Shown here: positions 32,446 through 44,255 of the stretch, one piece after another
Layout of the letters: the number at the start of each line of letters is the position of its first letter
Position numbering within the stretch: position 1 is the first letter of the stretch
NCBI RefSeq assembly: GCF_964204645.1
Contig: NC_134033.1
Coordinates: forward strand, 16,308,155-16,372,154
Length of the DNA stretch: 64,000 nt
Direction of reading: 5' to 3'
DNA from: Tubulanus polymorphus
Lineage: Eukaryota > Nemertea > Palaeonemertea > Tubulaniformes > Tubulanidae
Notes under the pieces: generated by a model
The model's input: only the letters and a program-made list of their open reading frames with translations
Database searches by the model: none
What the model was told of the DNA's origin: nothing
Made by a program: the position numbers and the translations under genes

Positions 32446-35400
32446 ATGTCATTGCTGATTATTAGCATTTTAGCTGTCGTCGATATGGCTACTGCTGCTG
32501 TTGCTGCTGCTGCTGCTGTTGCTGCTGTATTTCCTGCGATGATATTATTTGTTTCGTCGTTCGTCCAGACGTGTGAGTACCAGAAACAGTTTATGATTGT
32601 GATTGTGACCGAAGCGTTCTCGTTATTGATGATTTTATTGAATAATCTGACAATTGATGATATTGCACAATCTATTATTCACTCTGATAGTTTCGAGATC
32701 TATTCGAGGTCCATCTTCAGAGAAAGAGTAATTTTTAATGTCATTGCTGATTTCTGAATTTTTTGATAAATTTCAGATAAATCATCATCAATTGTAGGAT
32801 CTGTTGTTCGTTTGTTTTCCCTCAACCTCGCGTCCAATTAGTACAGTTTTTGTTCATTAGTTCTCAAGAGGGATCTTTTGCATAAAATTGATTTCCTAAG
32901 AGATCTATGTTCTCTGGGCCCACAGTTGTACAGCCATGACCTTTATCCAAGTGGTTTAAATCATAGACTGGTCTTTATAGAAGTCAGACTGGTCTTAAGT
33001 TGTTAGATTGGTTATAAAACCAAAATGAGCTTAGACTGATCTTAAGTTTTTAGATTGGTTACATTACCAAAATGAGCTTAGACTGACCTTAAGTTGTAAG
33101 ATCGGCTACTAAGTCGGGCTAGACTGGTCTTAAGTTGTTAGAATGCCTATAAAACTGAGATGTGCATAGACTGGTCCGTAATCTAAGTAATTACTGTGCA
33201 TTCGATGGACCAGATCTATATAATTCAACACAATGTCTTATTGATTTCTCTACGGACTAGTCTTTAGTCAACGCCATGATTATGGAACCGACCTCTGATC
33301 TTAGGTTGTTAGCAATATACTTAGACTGGTCTTAAGTTATGATATTCCTCATCGATTTTACAACAGGTCACTGTAGATCTTTGGTCGCTTCGTGGACGAT
33401 GAACAATTACACCAAAGCGTTCGACGTATCGGGAAACAAACTAGACGGAATCGGCTCTGGAAACATCGCCGCCGACCCGAATCCTGGTCCGAACGGACGC
33501 CCGTTTACGTCGTATCAATTCGATGCTTCGAACCCCGATGGATACGTCAGAATTCCGGCTCACCCGCTACTGAATTTCACCGGACGTAGTTTCACCCTGG
33601 CGGCCATATTGAAAAGGAACGACCCGAAAAGCTTCTTCGCAGCGGATGTTATCAACTGGAACTGCTCTAGCGCTCTTGACACGTCTGGTTTCAAGTATTA
33701 TTTCGGTCAATTAAAGATGTTCTTATGCGCGGCCAACGATGCTAATTGTAATAAGGATTTGAAGATGAAGCCGAAACTGGATGAATGGCAAACGGCTGTA
33801 ATGAGTGTCGACGCTATGTCTGGTGCTGCCAACATGTGGCTGGATGGGGAACTGAAAACAACACTGAAAACAAATGCTTACGTATTCGACGGAGATATCT
33901 ATATAGGAGGGTAAGACAAATTTGAATAAAAATATCGTTTTTCTTTAAATCTTAGAATAGGGATTTACCCTGTGAGATTTCGTGTGATTCGTTTTGATTT
34001 GAAGTCCCTTAGGAAACCCACCACACATGCCGGGAGCGGAAACAGGAGGTTTGATTTTGAAATTGGAAATCGAAAAGTTTTGTGATTTATTAGTTTAAAT
34101 CGAAGTACATTAATTTCGGTTCCGGTTCTTCCAAACAATCATTTAACTGTCACGTAAATTACATATTACATATATAGGCCACATAGCCCATTTCATATAG
34201 AGGCGGCCATATTGGATTTTTCCCAAGAATTGCGAAACGTGGGTGATTTAAACCTGACCCCTTGTCTGAGCCAGATTGTCTGAGGAGTGCAGGGTACAGA
34301 CAGCAGATTGTCTGACGGGCTGCAGGGTATAGACAGCAGATTGTCTGACGGGCTGCAGGGTATAGACAGCAGATTGTCTGACGGGCTGCAGGGTATAAAC
34401 AGCAGATTGTCTGAGGGGTGCAGGGTATAAACAGCAGATTGTCTGAGGGGGTGCAGGATACAGACAGCAGATTGTCTGAGGGGCTGCAGGGTACAGACAG
34501 CAGATTGTCTGAGGGGGTGCAGGATACAGACAGCAGATTGTCTGAGGGGCTGCAGGGTACAGACAGCAGATTGTCTGAGGGGCTGCAGGGTACAGACAGC
34601 AGATTGTCTGACGGGCTGCAGGGTACAGACAGCAGATTGTCTGAGGGGTGCAGGGTACAGACAGCAGATTGTCTGACGGGCTGCAGGGTACAGACAGCAG
34701 ATTGTCTGAGGGGTGCAGGGTACAGACGGCAGATTGTCTGTGAGGGTACAGTGTACAGATAGTAGATTGATAGTTCACATGAATCCTTAAGCGCCAGTGG
34801 TAAATCGCTATCCACGACCCTCGGTGGTTGACGCGACCATTCCGATGTTTAGTATACACAGAACGCCGTAGACTGGGTGAAATGAATACCTAGTACTCAT
34901 CCACACCTATATCTGAAAACAAGAAAAAAAACAAGTTTCATACTAGAATTCGGTCAAACAATAGCCGATACGTATCGTATTTTTACAGGTAAAGGGACAT
35001 CGAGTGCCTCCACGCTGAGAGTTTTCCCAATAATTACAACTAGAACCGCAATATCGTCTCTCCCTCCTCCTCCCCTCCCCCGACACTAGATTTTCTATTA
35101 CAATTAACAAGTTTGTGAATTATTGATAGATCATTGTGTTCTTCCATAAGACGTTGGTAAATAAAATCATAATTGAATATCGTTCGTATTGCGAGTGAAG
35201 CGGGTTTTCGATGACCAATTCTCCGACCGAACGCGTGGATCCTTTTTTTCCTACGTTTGCAATTCGAAACCAGTTTTCATTATGTATTTATCGTATTTAT
35301 ACACGAACATATCGACGACGAGCAGATGTTTTCCTCAGTTAAGATATGACAAGAAAGTTTTGAAGGTTAATTATCCGTTGGTTAAGTTATACGGACTTTT

Positions 35401-36532
35401 AAGCAGCTGATCCTTTCAGGAGTGTAAAGACTGAAGACTCATCGTCGAAAAAAATGAATTAATGCTGAAACTGCTTTATTTCAGCTGTCCACGACGTCCA
35501 AACGAGCAATTCAAAGGTTCTATCAGCTCCATCCAGATTTACGATTTTCCTTTTGATGAAATCGATGCCAAACAATGGAGACACGCCCATATTCTCAGTA
35601 GTAAGTGTCTGTCGAGCTAATTTTCAAGTAGATGGCAATGAATCGTTCCATGTTTTGATCGTTACACCATTAGCGAAAGCTATACAACAAGAAAAATGAC
35701 TTGATTAAATGTTTATTGACGTCTTGAAAAACAGCACAAATATTGCTAAATTCTGGTGACAATAAAAAAGATGATGATGATAATTATATACACATGTAAT
35801 ATAAAGGATCTATAAAGTTATTTATGATTTGAATATATTAATAATTGAATTGAACTGTCCGCCAACCAGTCTAACCCCGATATATCGATGGCGTAGCACA
35901 CATCCTCTCAAAAATGATTATCAAAATTCATCAATAACTAAATAAGACTTATTAAATATATTTTAGCTGCAAAATAAATGAGAAATTCACAATTGTAACT
36001 GTTATTTTGAAACGTCAATATTGATGACGTAGTCCACATCGACTCACACAGAACGCCTCATATAAAGTATACTAGGTATCAAAAGATTATTGTTACAGGT
36101 TTAACGGCGCCAAGAATCTCTGTAAAAAAATCAATATGTAACAGATGTAAAGAATTTCGATATTTTATCACAGATTCAAATTTCCAGCTGTAACGAAGAT
36201 TAGATTAAGTCCTTCATCTTTGGATCTAATCTTATCTATAGATTGTTTTTTTTTTCAACATTTCAGCGATTACTTATACAAAAGAAGTTCAATTTCGATT
36301 AGTACCAAGCACCGTCGAGCTGAAAACGTTGTCTTCGCTCTATTTCACAACCGGCACATTCAGTCGATTAGAGTGCGCGCGCGCCTGCGCGAACGACATC
36401 GTCTGCCTCGCGTTCGTCGTAACGTCTCGTTCACAATGTGATCTAACCGCCGAGGTTCCCGATATGACTTTTGAAACGCAACGAACCGCGGCGTCACCGA
36501 CAACTAAAGTTTATGTGAAATATTATCTATAA
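32446..36532 (+). CDS. Secreted LamG-like / PAN protein
   Basis: Four exons: 32446-32572, 33367-33910, 35485-35600 and 36267-36532, joined in phases 1, 2 and 1, total 350 aa. Exon 1 encodes a signal peptide whose hydrophobic core is Ala/Val-rich and is spelled by a GCT repeat. The first join makes a Cys (QT|CHCRSLVASW). Exons 2 and 3 form a laminin-G-like or concanavalin-like sandwich: GYVRIPAHPLLNFTGRSFT, a DEWQTAVMSVD strand and FKGSISSIQIYDFP at the end. Exon 4 is a PAN/apple-like module with FTTGTFSRLECARACAND and Cys at the expected places, ending KVYVKYYL and a stop. Both modules bind carbohydrate or protein ligands in other families. Weakest part: assignment of exon 1, supported by the GTGAGT donor and matching phase. 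Confidence 0.78.
32940..33330. repeat. Minisatellite in intron 1 of the LamG-PAN gene
   Basis: About seven diverged units of the GACTGGTCTTAAGTTGTTAGATTGG family also present at 17325-17845 and 19715-19960. Confidence 0.75.
34271..34765. repeat. 33-bp minisatellite in intron 2 of the LamG-PAN gene
   Basis: About fifteen units on CAGATTGTCTGAGGGGCTGC then AGGGTACAGACAG, some one base shorter. Several frames on both strands stay open across the array, which makes long but meaningless ORFs. Confidence 0.9.
35820..36060. repeat. Dispersed repeat copy 3
   Basis: Matches 24490-24608 and the complement of 16140-16410: GATTTGAATATAT, CCGATATATCGATGG, CATCCTCTCAAAAATGATTATC, then TTTTGAAACGTCAATATTGATGA and CGACTCACACAG. 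It lies in intron 3 of the LamG-PAN gene. Confidence 0.65.
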
Positions 36533-38149
36533 ACGGCCGATGAGTGATTTGGCGTGTAAACGCGCTCTCTCTATCCGCTGTCTAATTAGACATGGGCCGA
36601 ATTTGACTTTTTCGTGCAAATTTGGCGATGGGAAAATCGTCTTCGTGTGATCGTAGCTTTTGCGTCAGCAAGTCACGTCTGTGAATCAGCTGGTGCCAAT
36701 CAATCGGTGTGACATCTGCATTTTTTCTTATGACAGATAGGAACAGAAAATCTGCCGCCCTGTCGAGAAATAATGAAGAGCTATAGAAATAAAACAGAAT
36801 TTATTCAGTATCTAAACATGCTGTGAATCAACCATTGGTAAAACGCTACAGATTATATAGAATACCACACTAGCAACGATAGTATAACCGAAGATGAAGC
36901 CCAAAAAGTTTCCTTGAAGCTAATGATCTATCGATTTTTAGGATTAACTGTGTTGATCCTTATAGGATGGTTCTGGTAGTAACTTTCTGTTAGTTCTTGG
37001 TGGTAAAAATTGTAACCACTGGATATAAACAGCTGATATTTTGTCATATGGAGGTGGTGGAATTGAATATAACAAGTTTCGTCCATCAGCTCTAAGCCGT
37101 TCCGAAGTGCTGGGAGAAAATATGCAAAATTTCAATGAATTTTTTCCCCATTCTACTAATCGATGCTTGACCTAGTTTCATGACATCACAGAGAAAGCCC
37201 TTGACAAGGGCATCACTTGGAAATCCCCCTAGAAGAACTGTTCTCTACCATGGACTTGTGACTTATAGGGAAAACTTCCCATTACTATGTATACCATCAA
37301 AGTTGAACATGCTTGCTATAAAGTGCACCATGATTTCATCTATATCAGCTGTTCGTTATTGCAAATCCAAGAACAAATCGATTTTTGTGCTCAAAACTAA
37401 CACGTAGGGGGCCTACTCAGTTGATCATACTGGACCCATGGCCCTTTATTCCTGGGGAGATGACTATTAGGTCATAGTCGAAACGACGACGAATCAATAG
37501 ATTATTGGCTTTAACGAAAATTATCGATCTTCAACTTGTCTCATCTTTTTAGTATGGAATTCTCAATATAAGCCGTGACTCCATAGCATTCGACATAGTT
37601 ACTAGAGGATTTCACTGAATCTGGAAAATACTGACGTCAATTTACAATGAACTTTCGGATGAATTCAGCAATTTCAAAAATTAAAACCAAGTCACATTTC
37701 TGCAATGTGTAATCGTATCAATAGATTTGAGTGAAACTTGAAACAGCACCACGTGTAATTTACAATGAACCTTTCGAAGCATACTGTATGTCAGTATTTT
37801 CTAATGTCTCTAAGAAAATCTTGTCCGTTTTCCGATGCCACATTCAACACTGTAACATGTCGTATACGACAACAGTTCTCGGGCTCAGGCCCGAACTCCG
37901 AGATTACCATTTGTTAGTTCCCGTTGCATTTTGTATACGTTGTATCTAGGATCCATAGCTACATTTTGTAGAGAGAACTTTTTGAATTTCGAACCCGTTC
38001 CTCGATCAGTTGTGAGGTCATATTCAAGGTCATGTCGCTTGATTGAAAAAAAAACACCGGAACTGGGAATCACTCGGAATTGCCTACGTGTGATTATCTG
38101 TTGTATTTCTTTTACAGTGAATTACGTTTATTTACGATATTTTTCATCA
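36533..38149. other. Intergenic between converging genes
   Basis: 3' flank of the LamG-PAN gene and of the minus-strand LicD-like gene. The frames here are short and show no domain. No clear repeat array. Nothing further can be supported. Confidence 0.5.
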
Positions 38150-39121
38150 TTAATCGCATATAACCGTCTGATCTACCGGCGCGTCTTTCGATCCTATCGA
38201 ATAACGCCACATGCTTAACATCGTTCTACCGAATTTGAGACTTTCGGTCACAATACCATCAATACATGTTCGAACGACGAACGGAAAGTGTCCGTGTAAC
38301 GCCGTACAGTCGGTATGTACGACCATCAGCTTGTGAAACGTCCTGTGCGACACGTGAAGAGATGTACATTTCTTGTCGATATCTCCGTAACGATCTAGTA
38401 ATACTTTTCTCCACTTGCGAGGCGCCGGTAACATCATTCCCATAAAAGGAACTTTAACGAGTGGGAAAATATCGGAGTCGTCCCTTCGTACCCACGGCTG
38501 AAATGTAATATCCATTGTATACGTATGCCTGTGTACGTAAGGCCATATATCGATTAATGGCCAACGTGTATTTGAAAAGGACAATTTCCACGGATGTCTA
38601 TACCGCGTTCTTATCGCATAGTCCTTCACTTGAGAATCGTTTTTGAGAAACAACTCGCGAATTTTCGAAAGATCTCGCACCGGCATCTGAACGTCGAAAT
38701 CGTCGTCCCAGGGCACCGGTCCGTGGTGACGATAGGCGCCGATCAACGAACCGGAAAACAGAAAATACTTGATATTCAATCTGCGCATCAACGCATCGAA
38801 CTGTCTCACCAGTAATCTGTATTGCGCTTTATCTTTCGGTCTTAACTCGCTTTGAATGAACGCGAACCTCTGAAAAGCGGTCATACCGTAACTACTTCGT
38901 TTGTAAATCCGATTTCGCTGATGAAATTCGTAATAACTGTTGATCGTCGCGTTAGCTCGGCCCGCGGCGGTGGCGGTTCCTATCTCGTCCGGTCCGATAA
39001 CGCGCCGTAGCCGCCGTCGAGAGTAACCGGCATTCTCCCACGAAATCGGTCGAAAAATCGCGATGAAAACAGCAACGACGCAGATAACGAATAAAAAGAT
39101 CTTTTTTAGATATGAAATCAT
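38150..39121 (-). CDS. LicD/fukutin-family type II membrane transferase
   Basis: A single uninterrupted frame of 323 aa. Residues 4-24 form one membrane helix after a short basic end (MISYLKKIFLFVICVVAVFI), the layout of a Golgi type II enzyme. The catalytic signature SGSLIGAYRHHGPVPWDDDF at about 120 is the LicD/fukutin nucleotidyltransferase motif with its metal-binding WDDDFDV. LPAPRKWRKVLLDRYG further on fits the conserved end of the family. LicD enzymes transfer phosphocholine, and fukutin-type relatives transfer ribitol phosphate; which substrate is used here is unknown. The missing introns and neighbouring fucosyltransferase suggest a glycan-modifying gene pair, but co-regulation is not shown. 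A five-codon upstream ORF precedes the start. Confidence 0.87.
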   Translation of the reverse strand: MISYLKKIFLFVICVVAVFIAIFRPISWENAGYSRRRLRRVIGPDEIGTATAAGRANATINSYYEFHQRNRIYKRSSYGMTAFQRFAFIQSELRPKDKAQYRLLVRQFDALMRRLNIKYFLFSGSLIGAYRHHGPVPWDDDFDVQMPVRDLSKIRELFLKNDSQVKDYAIRTRYRHPWKLSFSNTRWPLIDIWPYVHRHTYTMDITFQPWVRRDDSDIFPLVKVPFMGMMLPAPRKWRKVLLDRYGDIDKKCTSLHVSHRTFHKLMVVHTDCTALHGHFPFVVRTCIDGIVTESLKFGRTMLSMWRYSIGSKDAPVDQTVICD

Positions 39122-39125
39122 GCTG

Positions 39126-39143
39126 TTATTGCGTCTTCGCCAT
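39126..39143 (-). promoter_or_regulatory. Short upstream ORF before the LicD-like start
   Basis: ATGGCGAAGACGCAATAA ends four bases before the main ATG (39121). If included in the mRNA it would be expected to reduce translation of the enzyme. Seen directly; effect inferred. Confidence 0.35.
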
Positions 39144-40864
39144 CAAGCGCGCGGTTTCAATCTGTGATTGCGTGCGTGCACGTTATCCGTTCGGGTGACA
39201 GATTGCGACGTCTGCGAAAATCTCAATAGACACCACAATGAAACACTAAGTCGCGTTGGGGTAACATATTATGATCTCCCACACTAAGAAAAAAAGAATC
39301 CGAATTTGTTTTGAGTTATTTGTTTGTCAGTTCCGTATATACGAAGTTTGTTCCCGTTTTCTAACTGTTTTATGCTGTAAATATAACCCCTAGTTTCTTT
39401 TAGTCTAAGTTTATGCCTTATGTTATGCACAATCAAGTTTAAAGCAAACATAAGCATATATACATTTAAAACAAATAAACATAGTAGTAGGGACAAAGGA
39501 CAATACATTTTATCAGAAGCAAATCAAAATACAGTCGACCCCCGATATACCGCCCTCCCATGTACCGCCACCCCCGCCTACCACCAGGTTTTCCCAATGA
39601 ACATCTCAATACAAATACATAGTAAAACACCTTCGATATACCGCCATACCCTCTCTCTACCGCCAAACTCGTCCTGTACCTATGTGGGTGGAATATCGGC
39701 GGCTTACTGTATTTATATTGTATGGTGTAGTTTTTTAGATAAATTGAGCGATTTAACAATTTATTTCCGAAATATTTGAACAATGGTTCGAATCTTTCCA
39801 TAATTCGGAGCATGTAGAAAACTGGTTTTATGTATTTTCGTCTGAGGTCGGAAAAATGTGTCGAAAACTACGTTGCGTTCATCACCGACTTAATCACTCT
39901 AGCATTCATCACATAAACGTTTGTATCAGTCTCACTTCTGGACTATAAACTCTCATCATTTTTGGTTACGACGCTATTATTTCCTAAGATTACTATTTAT
40001 ACGATAAAGTTATATTGTGTTATTGATTGCTTATAGTTTGTCTCTCCGTTCCGCATTTTGTAAATATCTCATAATTTTGATGATGGCTTTATGATAATGT
40101 CGAAACTTTCAAATACACTTCTAGCTCAATGAAATATTTCGAAAATTTTATTCTTTTGGAGTGAGATTTTGTAGTGAGTTAACTCCGAACTCGGGATCCA
40201 GTTACACAGTTGTGAGTATGGGGTTAGAGTTAAATCTGAATTGAAATCTGTTCAATTTCACAACTAAAATCTGACCGGTCTCACAAGTAAGATTTAACCA
40301 AATTCAACATTTGATTTTCTTGAGTTGAATGTTAACTCACAACTTTGGAACGAGGCTGGCTTTGTTAACTTTAATCCGGGGCATCAACTGGGTATGCTCC
40401 CGGGTTTAAGTTAACGTCCGTCTTTAAAACCAGTCGCTGCTATGAAATGCTGCCACAGAAAAAAACTTATTTAAATGTATATCTTGCATTCAATATGAAG
40501 GGGACATTCCCTTCACGTGGCTCAACCGCTCGCCGTACTACGTCATATCACGTGATGCGCAGAAGATCTACCATCGTAGAGTTCGGCCGCTTCTAATTTG
40601 AAAAATTTTCCATCGAAAATGTTTGCAGACACCTATTTCGAGTAACGAGACTAAGTTTTATATTTCGAATCTAAAAATAAAGAGATGCCTTTAATTAAGA
40701 ATAACAGGCACATTCAACAGGTTTTTTCCATTAAACTTAAAATCGTTTTTCTGAAAATCAATTCCGTTTGTTGTCCTTGAGCTTTTAACGTGGAATTATG
40801 TATTGTCTTTACGTTGAGGTTTGAATTTTGAAATGCAGCGTCGTTGATAATAATTAACAGCCGC
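39144..40864. other. Intergenic between the two glycosyl-enzyme genes
   Basis: Contains the likely promoter of the LicD-like gene, a Tigger-like MITE at 39533-39709, units of the GTTCCACAGTTGTGAG family near 40195-40370, and the 3' flank of the fucosyltransferase gene. No other coding region is supported. Confidence 0.5.
39533..39709. mobile_element. Pogo/Tigger-like MITE with TA target site
   Basis: Ends CAGTCGACCCCCGATATACC and its imperfect complement GGAATATCGGCGGCTTACTG, 177 bases, flanked by TA on both sides (39531-39532 and 39710-39711). Internal CCGATATACCGCC motifs repeat. No transposase frame. Confidence 0.78.
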
Positions 40865-42660
40865 TCACGACCACTCCGAACCGTAAGTCGGAGGCGTCCA
40901 ACGTTGGTAACCGGCATTCAGTTTACATACTGCCGGAGGCCTCCAATATCGGTCATAATTGGATATGTGACGCCCTTTATGGGGATCTTCCGCGTGGGCC
41001 AGCATGCATAGACGGCACCAGAATAAATGTCTGTTGATCACTGTTCCGGTTCCTTTCCATCGGAAATACGAATTATACAGATCGTCGTTTTTGTCTAAAA
41101 TGTGCAGATATTCGGCGAGTTGTTTCGGCGACTCGAAATCGTCAACGTGTATGAACGAGTGCGGTGGAGCCACCCTCTTGTAGTCGTCTTTATGAGCGCC
41201 GTATACAATAGGTAAAACATTGCGACTGAAATACACAGAAAAACAAACATTGAAGTCTTTAGAATCGACACGAATTCGACGAAGACGTTTAATTAAATCA
41301 ACAAACTAACAGCCCCGTACGGGTTGGGAGGGGCGGAATACGTCCTGGGGAACCTCCTTACTGCTCTGGTGACCCCGTACAAATACGGAACCCCCTTTAA
41401 GCTGGGGTCACCCCAGACAAATAGGTCCCGAGAACCACCTTTACAGCGGTAGTGACCCGAGGAATGTGAATGAATTACTTACGACAAACCGTTCTCGAAG
41501 AATTTCTCCGTGATATACTCTCTACAATTAGAATTCTCGAAGGCGAGATAGAATTTATATTTCGCGTCCAACAAGTCTAAACATCTCTCCATCTCGTTGA
41601 CGGGACACTTGAACGGTCCGCACATGCCGTACACGTCCACGTCGATGTGTTTAGACAATTCTTTCGCCAGTTTGCGTCGATCGTTTTTCTCGTTGCAATT
41701 CGACACGAACCAGGCAACTTTCTTCGTTTTGCCCGACGCGTAATTCCTGTTCGGGATCTTAAAACGAACCGATTCGTTGAATCGTACGAACAGCCCGTAC
41801 GGAATCGGAATCGTCGAATCCCGCCGATAATTCGACGTCCAGTTTAAACTCGACTGATACCCGGTTTTATTGTGTAACGGCGTGTGGACCGGCGACTCAA
41901 TCGTGAACATCACTCGTACCTGATGCGCCGGTCTGGGACCCGTCGGCTCGGGGGTACCCGTACCGATCACGTGACGTTCGATCACTATGACGTCAGCGGT
42001 ACCGGCCTTCGACCGGTCGTCGGTGATGTTGCACATGTTCACCGGACAGTCGTCGCGTAGGAATATCTTCTCGCCCGGTTTGCTGAACGTGTTGCTGTAT
42101 TTTTTGAATCCGCCCCACTGTAGAATAGTCTTCAGTTTACGCTTGCCGTTATTCGCCCTTTCAATCGCTTGCCGGGGTACGTGCTGAAGTTGAGCCGTCA
42201 GTCTGATATCGTGGTCCATTTCGGGCCATATCGCCGAGGCGTCGGAAAGCGGTATGAGACCTTCGTTTTTCACGAAATTCACAGCGTGTCGTCGAAGATA
42301 CGATTCGGTATCGATTTCGACGCTCGCGCCGCTTTTCCTCGCAGCCCGTCGGCGTAGGTTCGATTCCCGATTTTCAGCTGTTTCGACGCCCGTTTTCGCG
42401 ACGTTTTTATCCACGACTACCGCCGTACGGTTGCGAATCGTAAAATATCGCGCCTCGTCCTTCCGCGCGGCCGTCGTTAACGATCCGTATTTCGACGTCC
42501 GTAGATTTCTGAATTGTTCGTTCTCGGTGCGCAGTCGGTGGGCGTTCAATCCGCAGACGATCACGATAAATCCGGCCAGAATCATGAACAGATATCGATA
42601 ATTTTTTAACGACGATAACTTCAAGAAATTCCCCGCTTCCGATAAATTCATAGCGCGCAT
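40865..42660 (-). CDS. Alpha-1,3-fucosyltransferase (GT10 family)
   Basis: Two minus-strand exons, 42660-41483 and 41225-40865, join in phase 2 and give 512 aa. A type II membrane anchor lies at about 21-40 (YLFMILAGFIVIVCGL), followed by a long basic stem. The catalytic half shows WFVSNCNEKNDRRKLAKEL, the acceptor and GDP-fucose region with YKFYLAFENSNCREYITEKF, and after the intron RNVLPIVYG, PHSFIHVDDF and the Tyr-x-x-Tyr-phe-Trp region typical of GT10 enzymes. The intron interrupts exactly between FFENGL and SRNVLP, restoring the motif. Family role: transfer of L-fucose from GDP-fucose to N-acetylglucosamine in Lewis-type or core structures, in the Golgi. The exact linkage is not determined by the sequence. 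Longer stem than most family members. Confidence 0.92.
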
Positions 42661-43084
42661 ATCCCTGAACTAGATATACAGAAATAGGCCTAAATCACTT
42701 CGAATAATCGAAAACGCCTGTGCCCGTACACGTCATAAAAGTTTTTGTTCTGTTAGGGCCGCGAGCCGGACACAGTACATATGTCATTACGACTCACCTA
42801 TGCGCGTTAGAGACAATAGCGCGGGCGGTCAGCGGACCGTGCAATCAATACCGCGATCTGCCAGAACGAGCGTTAAATATAGACCAAATATAATTAGCCG
42901 CGGTTTGTACGGTTGATTATTTATTCGTATATGAGCCGTGTGTTATTGGGTGTCGACTGGGACGAATTAGTACTTTAATGGTTTACTATTGTATTTGACG
43001 CGCGAGCTTTCGCTACTAGTTAGTGAATAGGTACAGCTTCACCAGATTAGTTGCATAATGGCAACCATTACATTTTTATTGTGT

Positions 43085-43390
43085 AAGATTGATATGGAAC
43101 CAACCTCGCTTGCCAGGGGTCCGGTATCACTCCCGAACTCGCCTCCCCCAGCCCCCTGGCCTCACGACGCGTGATTTCATTACTGGCGCTGTTGCGCATG
43201 ACGTCACATATCGATTTGCGAAATACTTCCTTGTTCGGTAAAACGTTCGCTGATTGGTCCATTTAAAGGGAAAACCAACAGAAGTCTACTGTCGTTTGTT
43301 ACAAGCGATTTGATTGGTACAACCGGATTCTGGTCGGCGGTAACGACTCGTGAGGTCAAGGGGTGCGGGGAACAGTGCCCTTGCTGAAGC
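43085..43390. repeat. Dispersed foldback repeat, copy 1 (inverse of 53085-53370)
   Basis: Shares with 53085-53370, in opposite orientation, TTCCTTGTTCGGTAAAACGTTCGC, GCGCATGACGTCA, the CCAACAGAAGTCTACTGTCGTTTGTTACAAGCG block and the ends CCCCCTGGCCTCACGA / TCGTGAGGTCAAGGGG. The two ends are imperfect inverted repeats of each other. Short frames inside are not genes. Confidence 0.75.
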
Positions 43391-43929
43391 GGCTGCTGCT
43401 AGATCTCCGTCACTTACAACACTGATATCGTGTACTAATTATTGAAACTGATTTTGTCAATGCAGATATTTCTGTGGACAATGAAATTATCACTAGCTAT
43501 CCATCTACGAATCTTTGATTGCGTTTTGATTGTCTTCAGCGGCCAATGGCTACTGAATTGGCGATAGTTAATGATTGTAATTAAGTATTGCTAATGGTAA
43601 TAATGGACAATTCAAAATCCATAAGCCTAAAGATCCGTATTGACATTTTCTTATTGGTTTTACCTGATATACACACGCAGAGGACCATTGATACAACACT
43701 ATATCCGTGTTGTGACGATATAATATCAAAATAATCCTACAAAATATGATTCGATATTTAACGGTGTGTCAGTTTTACATCCAATTCCAAAACGTTAGTA
43801 TAATCACTATCCACAGGTTTTACAGTTGTTTGTCATAACCCTGCTGACGCTGTGTATTGATTGTCCTGTCGCCCTCCCTATGAATATTGTTGTCTCTGTA
43901 ATCACTTTTAATCAACTGCAATGACCGGC

Positions 43930-44255
43930 AACACTAGCCATCCTTGGCATCAGATGATGGGACGCCGAGCTCTGGGTTGTTCGTTGCCAAAAATTGCCAA
44001 ATTCATTTTCGACTGGATTTTTTCTACTCCCGAATGTTATCACAACACCCACCAGATATACAATACTTTCATTGTTCTACCCAGATTTCGGTATAGTTTT
44101 CATAAATAGCTGATTCATTCAAGAGAAGAGCTCATTCGAATTTAATTAAAATGTAGAAATCGAATGCGAACGACCGACTATCTACTAGCGACCTAGGCGG
44201 ATCCTCGCCTGCCATACGTGGAATCCTCGATTGCCACAGCAGCACTGCAGGTACG
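43930..44255. repeat. Dispersed repeat, copy 1 (inverse of 46914-47215)
   Basis: GCCTGCCATACGTGGAATCCTCGATTGCCACAG, ACCCACCAGATATACAATACTTTCATT and GGTATAGTTTTCATAAATAGC have complementary matches at 46914-47215 inside intron 2 of peptide gene A. About 300 bases, non-coding. Confidence 0.7.

Noticed and set aside
34159-34859. Minus-strand frames of about 200 codons with repeated SDNLLSVPC or RQSAVCTLQ
   Set aside because: They are translations of the 33-bp minisatellite; several frames are open equally and no flanking coding signal exists.
36940-37410. Short frames in the LamG-PAN / LicD intergenic region that look weakly protein-like
   Set aside because: No frame exceeds 75 codons, there is no domain or splice support; it may be remnant transposon sequence but I cannot show it.
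43068-43262. Frame with EARGLGEASSGVIPDPWQAR, similar to one at 53262-53453
   Set aside because: The similarity comes from a dispersed foldback repeat present twice in opposite orientation; no further coding evidence.
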